NCBI RefSeq assembly: GCF_015557435.1
Contig: NZ_JADNOH010000099.1
Span: 1 to 64,000, forward strand
Origin: Collinsella aerofaciens
Lineage (GTDB): Bacteria > Actinomycetota > Coriobacteriia > Coriobacteriales > Coriobacteriaceae
Length of the DNA: 64,000 nt
Direction of reading: 5' to 3'
Shown: positions 19,072-25,582 of the stretch, piece by piece
How positions within the stretch are numbered: the first letter of the stretch is position 1
How the letters are laid out: the number at the start of each line of letters is the position of its first letter
Program-made: the position numbers and the translations under genes
Notes under the pieces: model-generated
Told to the model about the DNA's origin: nothing
The model's input: only the letters and a program-made list of their open reading frames with translations
The model's database searches: none

Positions 19072-19159
19072 TGCCGCGCCCCGCAGTGCCCGCTTCCCCC
19101 GAGAACAATTATCAGTGCCGCGCCCCGCAGTGCCCGCTTCCCCCGAGAACAATTATCAG
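19072..19159. repeat. 44-bp perfect tandem duplication
   Basis: The 44-bp unit starting TGCCGCGCCCCGCAGTGCCC occurs twice head to tail (19072-19115 and 19116-19159) with no mismatch. It lies at the distal edge of the non-coding region upstream of the transposase. Confidence 0.85.
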
Positions 19160-19292
19160 TGCAGGTAGACGGCTTGCCGATTTTCAAAAAAGCCGGCTAT
19201 GGTTGACCCCTACGGCTTAAACGTAGTAGATAGCCCATTTTCGTGGCACAGCACTATTCCATCCCAAATTGGCGCCCCGGGCCAACTATAAT

Positions 19293-19355
19293 TTGCGGTG
19301 AAATAGGGACTGATGGCGCCGCTGGAGCCGCTTAACAGTCCGTATTTCACCGCAA
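19293..19355. repeat. GCGGTGAAATA palindromic repeat, copy 3
   Basis: TTGCGGTGAAATAGGGACTG (19293-19312) pairs with 19336-19355 with one mismatch. It ends 20 bases past the stop of the HIT gene and could serve as its terminator. The rest of 19166-19375 holds no gene. Confidence 0.65.
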
Positions 19356-19375
19356 CTTATGAGGGACTAAGGGTT

Positions 19376-19810
19376 TTACAAGTTGGCGATGATTGCCTGG
19401 GCGACCTCGTCGTACTGAGCCGGCTCGAGCGTGACGCGACCGGGATTCATGGCGAACACATCGCCAAACTCAAACGGGTCATCCTTGTACTTGGGGACGA
19501 TATGCACATGCAGGTGATGCATGGTGTCGCCATAAGCACCAAAGTTGATCTTGTCGGGGTTGAACGCCTTGTGCAGCGCGGCGGCGACGTGGCGGACATC
19601 GGCCATAAAGGCGGCGGCGTCCTCCTCGGACATGCAGGAGATGTCGTCGACGTGCTGCTTGGAGGCCACGATTACGCGACCCTTGTGGCTCTGCTCCTTA
19701 AACAAGATGAGCTTGCTGGCGGGCAGGTCGAGCATGGGGACGCCAAAGGCATCGACGAGCGTGTTGTCGGTCCCGCACATGCAGTACGAGCAATCGGTGT
19801 GCTGTTCCAT
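19376..19810 (-). CDS. HIT family nucleotide hydrolase/transferase-like protein
   Basis: 144 residues with the histidine triad motif HLHVHIVPKY near residue 96 and the N-terminal pair CSYCMCG, probably a metal site. HIT proteins hydrolyse or transfer nucleoside monophosphates; branches include Hint, Fhit and GalT. Its promoter region carries a CGAAATCGGTTTCG operator, the reverse complement of the kdgK site, and the intergenic region also holds an AGGTGAACGTTCACCT palindrome. It may therefore be co-regulated with uronate genes, an unexpected association. ATG at 19810 follows AAAGGACC. Confidence 0.85.
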   Translation of the reverse strand: MEQHTDCSYCMCGTDNTLVDAFGVPMLDLPASKLILFKEQSHKGRVIVASKQHVDDISCMSEEDAAAFMADVRHVAAALHKAFNPDKINFGAYGDTMHHLHVHIVPKYKDDPFEFGDVFAMNPGRVTLEPAQYDEVAQAIIANL

Positions 19811-19918
19811 GGTGGTCCTTTCGATCCGGGTGAAAGCGTTCGCCGCAATGCGACCGACGGGCGCAACCAAGCTGGCCGGCAGTCCACGACGAACACACGA
19901 TGCGCTCTCCAACCGTTG

Positions 19919-19932
19919 CGAAATCGGTTTCG
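19919..19932. promoter_or_regulatory. LacI-type operator at the HIT gene
   Basis: CGAAATCGGTTTCG is the exact reverse complement of the kdgK operator. On the minus strand it directly follows a CATACT -10-like hexamer (19933-19938), so it would cover the HIT gene start site. Confidence 0.6.
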
Positions 19933-19974
19933 AGTATGTCCTTGCCATGATACCGCCAACGAGTTGTTGCAATT

Positions 19975-19990
19975 AGGTGAACGTTCACCT
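19975..19990. promoter_or_regulatory. Uronate-type operator AGGTGAACGTTCACCT
   Basis: Perfect 16-bp palindrome in the divergent region between the HIT gene and the membrane-protein locus. The same site occurs before uxaC, the symporter, GH105 and dhuD. Confidence 0.65.
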
Positions 19991-20006
19991 TTTTATTATT
20001 TTTCTC

Positions 20007-20058
20007 TTTGCAAAAGGAATCCCATGCGTATACTAAGGCTCAAACGAAACCGATTTCG
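20007..20058 (+). promoter_or_regulatory. Promoter and LacI-type operator of the membrane-protein locus
   Basis: TTTGCA (20007-20012) and TATACT (20029-20034) with a 16-base spacer form the promoter. The operator CGAAACCGATTTCG (20045-20058) begins ten bases after the -10. Sequence and geometry match the kdgK promoter, so both should respond to the same repressor. Confidence 0.6.
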
Positions 20059-20065
20059 TTAAGCA

Positions 20066-20117
20066 TGGGCAATAGGATGCTAAGACGCACCCTACCATCT
20101 TGGCATCCTATTGCCCA
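20066..20117 (+). ncRNA. Leader element A, copy 2
   Basis: TGGGCAATAGGATGC (20066-20080) pairs perfectly with 20103-20117. The loop contains AAGACGCACCCTACCATCTT. The stem is unlike copy 1 (14192-14249), yet 19 of 22 loop bases are shared. Confidence 0.65.
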
Positions 20118-20141
20118 CGTCCTGTCATTCACTTTTCTCCC

Positions 20142-20181
20142 GTCTCGTTGGCCCTTTAGTCCCATTCCGGCACAGCGAGAC
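20142..20181 (+). ncRNA. Leader element B, copy 2
   Basis: GTCTCGTTG (20142-20150) pairs with CAGCGAGAC (20173-20181). The loop holds TTAGTCCCATTCCGGC, identical to copy 1 at 15397-15437. Confidence 0.65.
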
Positions 20182-20194
20182 ACTTTCTAGACGA

Positions 20195-20266
20195 CTGACC
20201 GTGGGGCCGGCTTTTCTGCTTTTACAGCAGTGCCTCCGATAACCCTCTTTTGCCGGCCCAGGTCAG
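20195..20266 (+). ncRNA. Leader element C, copy 2
   Basis: P1 is CTGACC/GGTCAG. P2 is GGGCCGGC (20204-20211) with GCCGGCCC (20252-20259). P3 is CTGCT/AGCAG with a five-base loop. It carries the invariant GCAGTGCCTCCGATAACC. It ends 34 bases before the membrane-protein start. All helices differ in sequence from copy 1 and stay paired. Confidence 0.65.
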
Positions 20267-20300
20267 CCCAATTCCTTACAACCGAAAGGACGGCAGCAAC

Positions 20301-20981
20301 ATGCGACCGCTCATCATCATGAATGGCGAGAAGATCGACTGGTGCCATACCGTCATCAGAATGCTGATGTATTTAGCAGGTGTCGCGACGCTCGCCCTCG
20401 GCATGAGCATCCAGACCGCATCGGGCCTGGGCGTTGCCGCACTTACCTGTTTTGCCACGACGCTGTCCATGCTCACCGGCAAGACACTCGGCTTTTGGAT
20501 CACCGCGACCTACGTCGCATACATCGCCGCACAGGCAGCCATCTTGCGCCGCGAGTTCCAGCCGCGCATTTTGCTCGAGCTCTTTTTCTCAACACTGATC
20601 GGTGGCTTTACCGACTTCTTTATGGACGTCAACCCTCTGCACCCCACCGCGTTGCCGGCACAGGTTGCGACCATGCTGCTCTCGCTTGCCATCACTGCGT
20701 CTGGTGTAAGCCTCGTCGTCAACATGGGAGTCGTTCCCAACGCGCCCGACGGTCTGGTGCAGGTCATTGCCGAAAAACTCAAACGCCGCTTTGGCGATGT
20801 GAAGGTCGTATTCGATTGCTCGCATGTCGCCGCCTCGCTCGCACTGTCGCTGGTTTTTATGCACAACCTGGGCGGCTTTGGCGTCACGACCGCCATCTCG
20901 GCATTATTCCTGGGCCATGTCATCAACATCGCCAACAAGCTGTTCGCCCAGCGCTTTATCCGCGCGGCATTCGGAAAATAG
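20301..20981 (+). CDS. YczE/YitT-like integral membrane protein
   Basis: 226 residues with about five or six hydrophobic segments. The first is LMYLAGVATLALGMSIQ, followed by the family-like SGLGVAALTCFATTLS. A cytoplasmic loop rich in Lys and Arg (EKLKRRFGDVKVVFD) separates the halves. Related proteins (YczE, YitT, DUF6198) have no firmly known function; a transport role is often suspected. The ATG at 20301 follows AAAGGA by 13 bases. It has a LacI operator and leader elements A, B and C in tandem, exactly the signals that serve kdgK and eda. It may therefore handle a compound of the KDG route. Confidence 0.75.
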   Translation: MRPLIIMNGEKIDWCHTVIRMLMYLAGVATLALGMSIQTASGLGVAALTCFATTLSMLTGKTLGFWITATYVAYIAAQAAILRREFQPRILLELFFSTLIGGFTDFFMDVNPLHPTALPAQVATMLLSLAITASGVSLVVNMGVVPNAPDGLVQVIAEKLKRRFGDVKVVFDCSHVAASLALSLVFMHNLGGFGVTTAISALFLGHVINIANKLFAQRFIRAAFGK

Positions 20982-21010
20982 CACCACCGCAAGAACCCGC
21001 GAGCAGCGCT

Positions 21011-21080
21011 ATACGTTGCTATATCTCACTATACGTTGCTATATCTTGCTATACTTTGCTATAACTTGCTATATCTTGAG
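21011..21080. repeat. Seven 10-bp helically phased direct repeats
   Basis: Seven consecutive 10-bp units of consensus ATATCTTGCT run up to the ribosome site of the next gene: ATACGTTGCT, ATATCTCACT, ATACGTTGCT, ATATCTTGCT, ATACTTTGCT, ATAACTTGCT, ATATCTTGAG. The period equals one turn of DNA, so a protein could bind them all on one face. TATACT and TATAAC cores inside may act as -10 elements. Confidence 0.75.
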
Positions 21081-21094
21081 CAAAGGTGGCTCAC

Positions 21095-22186
21095 ATGCAA
21101 ACAAACCCTTTTAAGCCCACGGCAGGCAAAACACCTCCCACGATTATCGGCCGCGAAGATGTACTCGAGGAATTCAATGAAGGCCTCGTCAACGGGCCTG
21201 GTGCCCCGGGGCGCCTTATGCGCATAGCCGGCGTCCGCGGAACGGGCAAGACAGTCCTCCTTGACGAGTGCTCACGTTTGGCGCAAAGCCATGGTTGGAC
21301 GGTCATAAGAGAGGTCGCAACTGAGGGGCTTTGCCAGCGCATTCTCGAACAGCTGCAGCCCAAATTCCAGGCCAAACACGCCAGATTTGAGCCCACCGTA
21401 GCTGGCATATCCATCGGCAGCATAGACATTGAGCGAATCGGTCCATCGCTGCGCGACGCCATGAGGCAGGCTATATCCAAGGATGGAAATGGCCTGCTCA
21501 TCACCCTCGACGAGGTTCAAGACGCAGAGCTCGAAGAGGTCCGAACACTCTCCATTGCGATTCAGCAGGTTATCGGCGAAGACCTTGATATCGCCTTTGT
21601 TTTTGCGGGGCTGCCTTCGATGATCGAAAGTGTCATCAACGGAAAGACACTTACGTTTTTGCGCCGCGCCCTCCCCTTTGACCTGAAGGCTGTGGCAGTA
21701 ACCGAAGTGTCGTACTCCCTCGAGGAAACCATTGAAGCGTCTGGCATGGAGCTACAGCCAGGTATTGCCGGGCAGCTTGCCGAGGCAACGCAGGGCTATC
21801 CTTTCATGATCCAACTCGTTGGATATTACGCATGGCAGCTGGCAAGACGCGCCCATACAACTGTTATTGGAGAGGAAGAGGCAAGGCGAGGCATCGCAAC
21901 AGCGCGCGAACGCTTCTGCGCCATGGTGATTGAGCCCGCGCTGCAGCGCATTCCACCCACGTGCATCGCTTATCTGCTGAGCATGGCATCTTTGGGGCAG
22001 ACGAGCTCGACCAGCATGGTTGCCGATGACTTAAACAAGACGCCTCAGCAGGTGAGCTCCGTCCGTAGCCGACTGCTCAGAGAGTCGATTATCGAGGCAC
22101 CTTCGTACGGCAAGATATCGTTTGCCATCCCCTACATGCGCGACTACCTCAACGAACACAAAGCCGAACTGGAAGTTGAACTGTAG
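21095..22186 (+). CDS. AAA/STAND-like ATPase with winged-helix C-terminus
   Basis: 363 residues. The ATPase core has Walker A (GVRGTGKTVLL) near residue 47 and Walker B (LLITLDEVQD) near 133. A sensor/lid region with FVFAGLPSM follows, and the C-terminal 80 residues look like a winged helix (TSSTSMVADDLNKTPQQVSSVRSRL in two pieces). This resembles archaeal-type AAA ATPases and Orc/Cdc6-like stand-alone ATPases found near mobile DNA; function is unknown. The ATG at 21095 follows CAAAGG; a GTG nine bases earlier is possible. It is monocistronic between the phased repeats and a 20-bp perfect terminator. Confidence 0.7.
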   Translation: MQTNPFKPTAGKTPPTIIGREDVLEEFNEGLVNGPGAPGRLMRIAGVRGTGKTVLLDECSRLAQSHGWTVIREVATEGLCQRILEQLQPKFQAKHARFEPTVAGISIGSIDIERIGPSLRDAMRQAISKDGNGLLITLDEVQDAELEEVRTLSIAIQQVIGEDLDIAFVFAGLPSMIESVINGKTLTFLRRALPFDLKAVAVTEVSYSLEETIEASGMELQPGIAGQLAEATQGYPFMIQLVGYYAWQLARRAHTTVIGEEEARRGIATARERFCAMVIEPALQRIPPTCIAYLLSMASLGQTSSTSMVADDLNKTPQQVSSVRSRLLRESIIEAPSYGKISFAIPYMRDYLNEHKAELEVEL

Positions 22187-22204
22187 AAGCGGCAACCGCC
22201 CTGC

Positions 22205-22259
22205 AAGACGAAAACCGTTTGCGTACGGTTTTTAACCAGACGCAAACGGTTTTCGTCTT
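22205..22259 (+). terminator. Terminator of the ATPase gene
   Basis: AAGACGAAAACCGTTTGCGT (22205-22224) pairs perfectly over 20 bp with 22240-22259. A related AGACGAAAAG motif recurs at 22351. The following T content is modest. Confidence 0.65.
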
Positions 22260-22356
22260 ATTTGCGTACGGAAATGAGACGCAAATTTCGATTTCGTCTG
22301 ATTATTCGCCAGACGTAACACACTTTCGTCCGGCAATACGTCCGCAATCCAGACGA

Positions 22357-22392
22357 AAAGAGCCCCGAGCTCGTATGAACTCGGGGCTCTTT
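22357..22392. terminator. Bidirectional terminator beside the dehydratase remnant
   Basis: AAAGAGCCCCGAG pairs with CTCGGGGCTCTTT (13 bp) with A/T tracts on both sides. Confidence 0.75.
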
Positions 22393-22435
22393 GTGCTACG
22401 CATCTATGAGAGGAGAAATTCGATGCGTACGGGCG

Positions 22436-22690
22436 CTACTCCATGTAGCCACCCTGAATGGCGGAAACTGCATGCTCGGTAAAGAACTTGAGCGTGCCGG
22501 AGGTATAGCGGTTAGCCTTGGGCTTCCAAGCGGCGCGGCGCTCGGCCAGGACGGCATCGACCTCGGCCGGCTCCATCTCCTTGCCGGCGATGCCCACAAC
22601 GGACAGCGAGCGCTCGGGAATGTTGAACTGGATAAGGTCGCCCTCCTCGATCAGGGCAATCGGACCACCCACGGCGCTACAACCGCAACA
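22436..22690 (-). pseudogene. C-terminal remnant of an IlvD/Edd-family dehydratase
   Basis: About 80 codons encode VGGPIALIEEGDLIQFNIPE and the LAERRAAWKPK segment typical of the last part of IlvD/Edd sugar-acid or dihydroxy-acid dehydratases, ending in a normal stop. These enzymes are about 550-650 residues long. Upstream of GGPIAL the reading frame loses similarity and meets a stop near 22695, and the iron-sulfur and substrate domains are absent. Most of the gene has therefore been deleted, with dhuD regulatory DNA now abutting the break. A sugar-acid dehydratase would fit this region's metabolism. It is unlikely to be functional. Confidence 0.65.
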
Positions 22691-22765
22691 TGATCACGGA
22701 AGGCGCACAGACGAAAAGCAAATAACTGGCATCGCAACAACCAATTTCAACCGTTCGCCTTTTAA

Positions 22766-22781
22766 AAGTGAACGTTCACCT
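22766..22781. promoter_or_regulatory. Uronate-type operator before dhuD
   Basis: AAGTGAACGTTCACCT contains the perfect core GTGAACGTTCAC. A weaker copy, TGAACGTTTC, lies at 22859-22868. A TATACT -10-like hexamer sits between them (22822-22827). Confidence 0.6.
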
Positions 22782-22884
22782 ATTTTTAAGGAAATAGGGG
22801 CGTTAGTTCCTCCGCTTCTCCTATACTGAGCTTGTATCAGAAGCAAGACTTATATAGATGAACGTTTCTTTTGAAAGGATCGCT

Positions 22885-23694
22885 ATGTCTGATCTTATGG
22901 ACAGCTTCCGCCTGGATGGCAAGGTCGCACTCGTGACCGGCGCCACCTATGGCATTGGCATGGCCATTGCCGAGGCGCTCGGCGAGGCCGGCGCCAAGAT
23001 CGCCTTTAACGCACGTCACGCCGACAAGGTCGCCGAGGCCGAGAAGCACTATCGCGAGCTGGGCTTTGAAGCTCACGGCTACGTGGCCGATGTTACCGAC
23101 GAGGCCGTTGTCGCCGAGCTTGTCGCCAAGATCGAGGCCGACTTTGGCACCACGCCCGATATCCTGGTCAACAACGCCGGCGTTATCCAGCGCACCCCCA
23201 TGCTCGACATGAGTGCCGAGGACTTCCGTCGCGTCGTCGACATCGACCTTAACGCCCCGTTCATCGTCTCCAAGGCCTGCCTGCCCGGCATGATCGCTAA
23301 GGGTCACGGCAAGATCATCAACATCTGCTCGATGATGAGCGAGCTTGGCCGCGAGACCATCGCCGGCTACGCCGCCGCCAAGGGCGGTCTGAAGATGCTC
23401 ACCAAGAACATCTGCTCCGAGTTTGGCGAGGCCAACATCCAGTGCAACGGCATTGGGCCTGGTTATATCGCCACGCCGCAGACCGCACCGCTGCGCGAGA
23501 CGCAACCCGATGGCAGCCGTCACCCGTTTGACCAGTTCATCATCGCCAAGACCCCGGCCGCCCGTTGGGGCACGCCCGAGGACCTGAAAGGCCCCGCCGT
23601 GTTCCTGGCCTCCGACGCTTCCAACTTCGTCAACGGCCACATCCTCTACGTCGACGGCGGCATTCTCGCCTACATTGGAAAGCAGCCCCAGTAG
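22885..23694 (+). CDS. dhuD: SDR dehydrogenase of unsaturated uronate catabolism (DhuD/KduD type)
   Basis: 269 residues, classical short-chain dehydrogenase. It has the cofactor motif TGATYGIGMAIA, NNAG, a catalytic Ser in ICSMMSELG, the YAAAKGG catalytic Tyr/Lys, and IGPGYIATPQT. Members of this branch reduce 3-deoxy-D-glycero-2,5-hexodiulosonate to KDG with NAD(P)H, or act on gluconate. The next gene is DhuI-like, as in streptococcal clusters for unsaturated uronates, which favours the DhuD role. ATG at 22885 follows GAAAGGA. A TGAACGTTCA operator lies upstream. Confidence 0.85.
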   Translation: MSDLMDSFRLDGKVALVTGATYGIGMAIAEALGEAGAKIAFNARHADKVAEAEKHYRELGFEAHGYVADVTDEAVVAELVAKIEADFGTTPDILVNNAGVIQRTPMLDMSAEDFRRVVDIDLNAPFIVSKACLPGMIAKGHGKIINICSMMSELGRETIAGYAAAKGGLKMLTKNICSEFGEANIQCNGIGPGYIATPQTAPLRETQPDGSRHPFDQFIIAKTPAARWGTPEDLKGPAVFLASDASNFVNGHILYVDGGILAYIGKQPQ

Positions 23695-23758
23695 GCTGCG
23701 GCCGCGTGAGCCACGCCATCTCGCTCACCGCGCTCCCACATTTAGGTTCATTTAGTAG

Positions 23759-23820
23759 TTGCGGTGAAATAGTTCCTGTATAGGCCATCTATCAGGATGA
23801 ATAGGAACTATTTCACCGCA
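23759..23820. repeat. GCGGTGAAATA palindromic repeat, copy 4
   Basis: TTGCGGTGAAATAGTTCCT (23759-23777) pairs with AGGAACTATTTCACCGCA (23803-23820). It sits between dhuD and dhuI within what should be one transcript, so it may stabilise or attenuate the mRNA. Confidence 0.7.
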
Positions 23821-23846
23821 GGTTAGAAATAGGAAGGTATTTCGCA

Positions 23847-24488
23847 ATGAAGATCGCTCTCATCAACGAGAACTCTCAGAACTCCAAGAACCCCATGATC
23901 GAGGCTGCCCTTAAGAAGGTCGTCGAGCCCATGGGCCACACCGTCTTTAACTACGGTATGTATGCCGACGCCGACTCCAAGCCGCTCACCTACGTTCAGA
24001 ACGGCATCCTTGCCGCCGTGCTGCTCAACTCCGGCGCTGCCGACTACGTCGTGACCGGCTGTGGCACCGGCGAGGGCGCCATGCTCGCCTGTAACTCCTT
24101 CCCTGGCGTGCTTTGCGGCCATGTCGCCGATCCTCTGGATGCCTACACCTTTGCCCAGGTCAACGACGGCAACGCCGTCGCCATGCCCTTCGCCCTCAAG
24201 AACGGCTGGGGCCAGGAGCTCAACCTCGAGTACACCTTCGAGAAGCTCTTCGGCTTTGGTTCGGGCAACGGCTACCCGGCTGAGCGCGTCGAGCCCGAGC
24301 AGCGCAACAAGAAGATTCTCGACGGCGTCCGCGCTGTGACCATGCGTCCGCTCGTCGACGTCCTGGGCAAGATCGACCAGGACCTGGTCAAGGGCGCCCT
24401 GGCTGGTGAGCACTTCCAGGAGTACTTCTTCGCCAACGCCACCGACGAGGCCATCATCGCCAAGGTCAAGGAGCTCCTGGGTCTCTAA
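23847..24488 (+). CDS. dhuI: RpiB/LacAB-family isomerase of unsaturated uronates (DhuI type)
   Basis: 213 residues. The start MKIALINENSQNSKNPMI and the core YVVTGCGTGEGAMLACNSFP place it in the RpiB/LacAB fold, and it resembles streptococcal DhuI from memory of that protein. DhuI converts 4-deoxy-L-threo-5-hexosulose uronate to 3-deoxy-D-glycero-2,5-hexodiulosonate, the role of KduI in other bacteria. DhuD acts next. The RpiB-type active-site Cys (GCGTG) is present. The ATG at 23847 follows AGGAAGGTATTTCGCA. A strong terminator ends the pair. Confidence 0.85.
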   Translation: MKIALINENSQNSKNPMIEAALKKVVEPMGHTVFNYGMYADADSKPLTYVQNGILAAVLLNSGAADYVVTGCGTGEGAMLACNSFPGVLCGHVADPLDAYTFAQVNDGNAVAMPFALKNGWGQELNLEYTFEKLFGFGSGNGYPAERVEPEQRNKKILDGVRAVTMRPLVDVLGKIDQDLVKGALAGEHFQEYFFANATDEAIIAKVKELLGL

Positions 24489-24511
24489 TCGCGACCCATC
24501 GCATCTAACGC

Positions 24512-24552
24512 AAGCGGCGGCCGCCCCAAACACGGGACGGCCGCCGCTTTTT
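24512..24552 (+). terminator. Terminator of dhuD-dhuI
   Basis: AAGCGGCGGCCG pairs with CGGCCGCCGCTT, followed by TTT. Confidence 0.85.
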
Positions 24553-24561
24553 GCTATCGAC

Positions 24562-24592
24562 TGGTGCAATGGGGTCAGGTTTGCATGCACCA
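24562..24592. repeat. GGTGCAA-GGGGTCAGG repeat, copy 1
   Basis: TGGTGCAATGGGGTCAGGTT runs on to TGCATGCACCA. GGTGCA and TGCACC pair. Two fuller copies occur at 25508-25575 and 44666-44732. Confidence 0.6.
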
Positions 24593-24612
24593 AAACCGCA
24601 AGGGCAGCCCGT

Positions 24613-24978
24613 TTAAGATTCCTCGATAATCTGCCGGCATGCCGCTGCAAGAGTGGGAAACTCTGATGTCACCGCGTCCCAAACCACGGCGCGATCGACG
24701 TTGCCGTAATCATGGGCAAGATAGTTACGCATCCCGATGATACCGCGCCACTCAATCTCGGGATGCAGTCGCTGCGCCTTCTCGGACAGCTTACCCGCCT
24801 CCTCCGTCACCCTAAGGGCACACATAAGGAGAGAATCGGCGAGCGTCCTGGCCTTGATGTCATCCGCATGGAGGAACTCGTCTTCCGTCACACCGAACGC
24901 TTTGATTCTCTCGGTCGTCTCATCAATCGCCTCGAGAATCTCCTGAGCGCGCAACGCATCTGATTTACGGGCGAACAT
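24613..24978 (-). CDS. HepT-like HEPN toxin
   Basis: 121 residues, mostly helical, with the HEPN ribonuclease motif RX4HXY as R84-NYLA-H89-D-Y91 (RNYLAHDY). HepT toxins cleave RNA and are neutralised by a MntA partner that adds AMP to the motif Tyr. Its start overlaps the end of the upstream antitoxin gene by 14 bases, which implies coupled translation. ATG at 24978 is the first start that keeps the family's usual N-terminus. Motif and neighbour support the assignment; activity is inferred. Confidence 0.82.
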   Translation of the reverse strand: MFARKSDALRAQEILEAIDETTERIKAFGVTEDEFLHADDIKARTLADSLLMCALRVTEEAGKLSEKAQRLHPEIEWRGIIGMRNYLAHDYGNVDRAVVWDAVTSEFPTLAAACRQIIEES

Positions 24979-25453
24979 ACAGCACCACGCCCTCCCTCTC
25001 GATAGCCTGCGCAATATCTTCTCGCAAGTGTTCGCTCGAAACGACGTCGACCTGCTTGCCTGTGGCCTCTTTGATCTCATCCGCGAACGAAGAAAGAGCG
25101 AATAACCCAAATGTCACATCGGGATCGACCTCTATACGCAGGTCGATATCACTATCGGCATTTGCGTCACGCCGGGCATACGAGCCGAACAACGTGACCG
25201 ACCGAATCGCCTTTCGAGTACCCGCCGCGCGAATAACGGCATCCTTGATTTCGCCAACGGTCAAAACGTCGGTCTTACCCCCGCCCCTTTCGACTGAAAG
25301 AGAAGGGGTGAATGGAAGCGACCGCTCCCGCAGCATCTGTCGCATGAACATGTTGACCGCCACGGAAGACGTCATGCCGAGCTCCTCGCAGAGCTCGGCA
25401 AACGATTCCTTAATTGATGCATCAACACGGACGCTCAAAACTGAAGCACTCAT
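24965..25453 (-). CDS. MntA-like nucleotidyltransferase antitoxin fused to a RelB/DinJ-type RHH domain
   Basis: 162 residues. Residues 1-48 look like a ribbon-helix-helix antitoxin DNA-binding domain of the RelB/DinJ type (VRVDASIKESFAELCEELGM...FMRQMLRERSLPF). Residues 65-160 are a minimal nucleotidyltransferase with GS at 90-91, Asp102, Asp104 and a third Asp near 136. MntA proteins normally consist only of this second domain. The extra RHH domain would let the antitoxin repress its own promoter, where a dyad lies. ATG at 25453 follows AGGAGG by seven bases. Confidence 0.8.
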   Translation of the reverse strand: MSASVLSVRVDASIKESFAELCEELGMTSSVAVNMFMRQMLRERSLPFTPSLSVERGGGKTDVLTVGEIKDAVIRAAGTRKAIRSVTLFGSYARRDANADSDIDLRIEVDPDVTFGLFALSSFADEIKEATGKQVDVVSSEHLREDIAQAIEREGVVLYVRP

Positions 25454-25462
25454 CTTAGCCTC

Positions 25463-25494
25463 CTGTATGACAGTAGCTATACAATATCATACAG
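25463..25494. promoter_or_regulatory. Operator-like dyad at the toxin-antitoxin promoter
   Basis: CTGTATGA and TCATACAG form an 8-bp perfect inverted repeat 16 bases apart, placed just before the antitoxin ribosome site and over the likely promoter. It is the natural target for the RHH domain. Confidence 0.5.
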
Positions 25495-25507
25495 AGAAGC
25501 AAGATGA

Positions 25508-25575
25508 CTGGTGCAAAGGGGTCAGGTTTGTATGCACCAGATTGGTGCAAAGTAACCTGACCCCCATGCACCAAG
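25508..25575. repeat. GGTGCAA-GGGGTCAGG repeat, copy 2
   Basis: CTGGTGCAAAGGGGTCAGGT and its inverted relative ending ACCTGACCCCCATGCACCA form a hairpin about 67 bp long. It is immediately downstream of the minus-strand flavoenzyme gene and may terminate it. Confidence 0.6.
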
Positions 25576-25582
25576 GGGTTGA

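Larger units (their letters stand above)
17460..19165 (-). mobile_element. IS110-family insertion sequence (ends approximate)
   Basis: Consists of one transposase gene with about 110 bp of downstream and about 350 bp of upstream non-coding DNA. IS110 elements lack terminal inverted repeats and do not normally make target duplications, so the ends cannot be fixed by eye. In this family the upstream non-coding region encodes a bridge RNA that pairs with donor and target DNA. The candidate region is 18813-19165, and its distal part contains a 44-bp tandem duplication. A hairpin of AGATCGGCCCC and GGGGCCGATCT lies at the other side (17470-17503). Confidence 0.75.

Noticed and set aside
17541-19220. 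559-codon plus-strand open frame across the IS110 element
   Set aside because: It is antisense to a clear transposase, is made of Arg/Pro/Gly-rich low-complexity sequence and has no domain; GC-rich codon bias on the other strand explains it.
22858-22885. Earlier ATG of dhuD at 22858
   Set aside because: It lacks a ribosome site, overlaps a degenerate operator, and the SDR fold starts normally from 22885.
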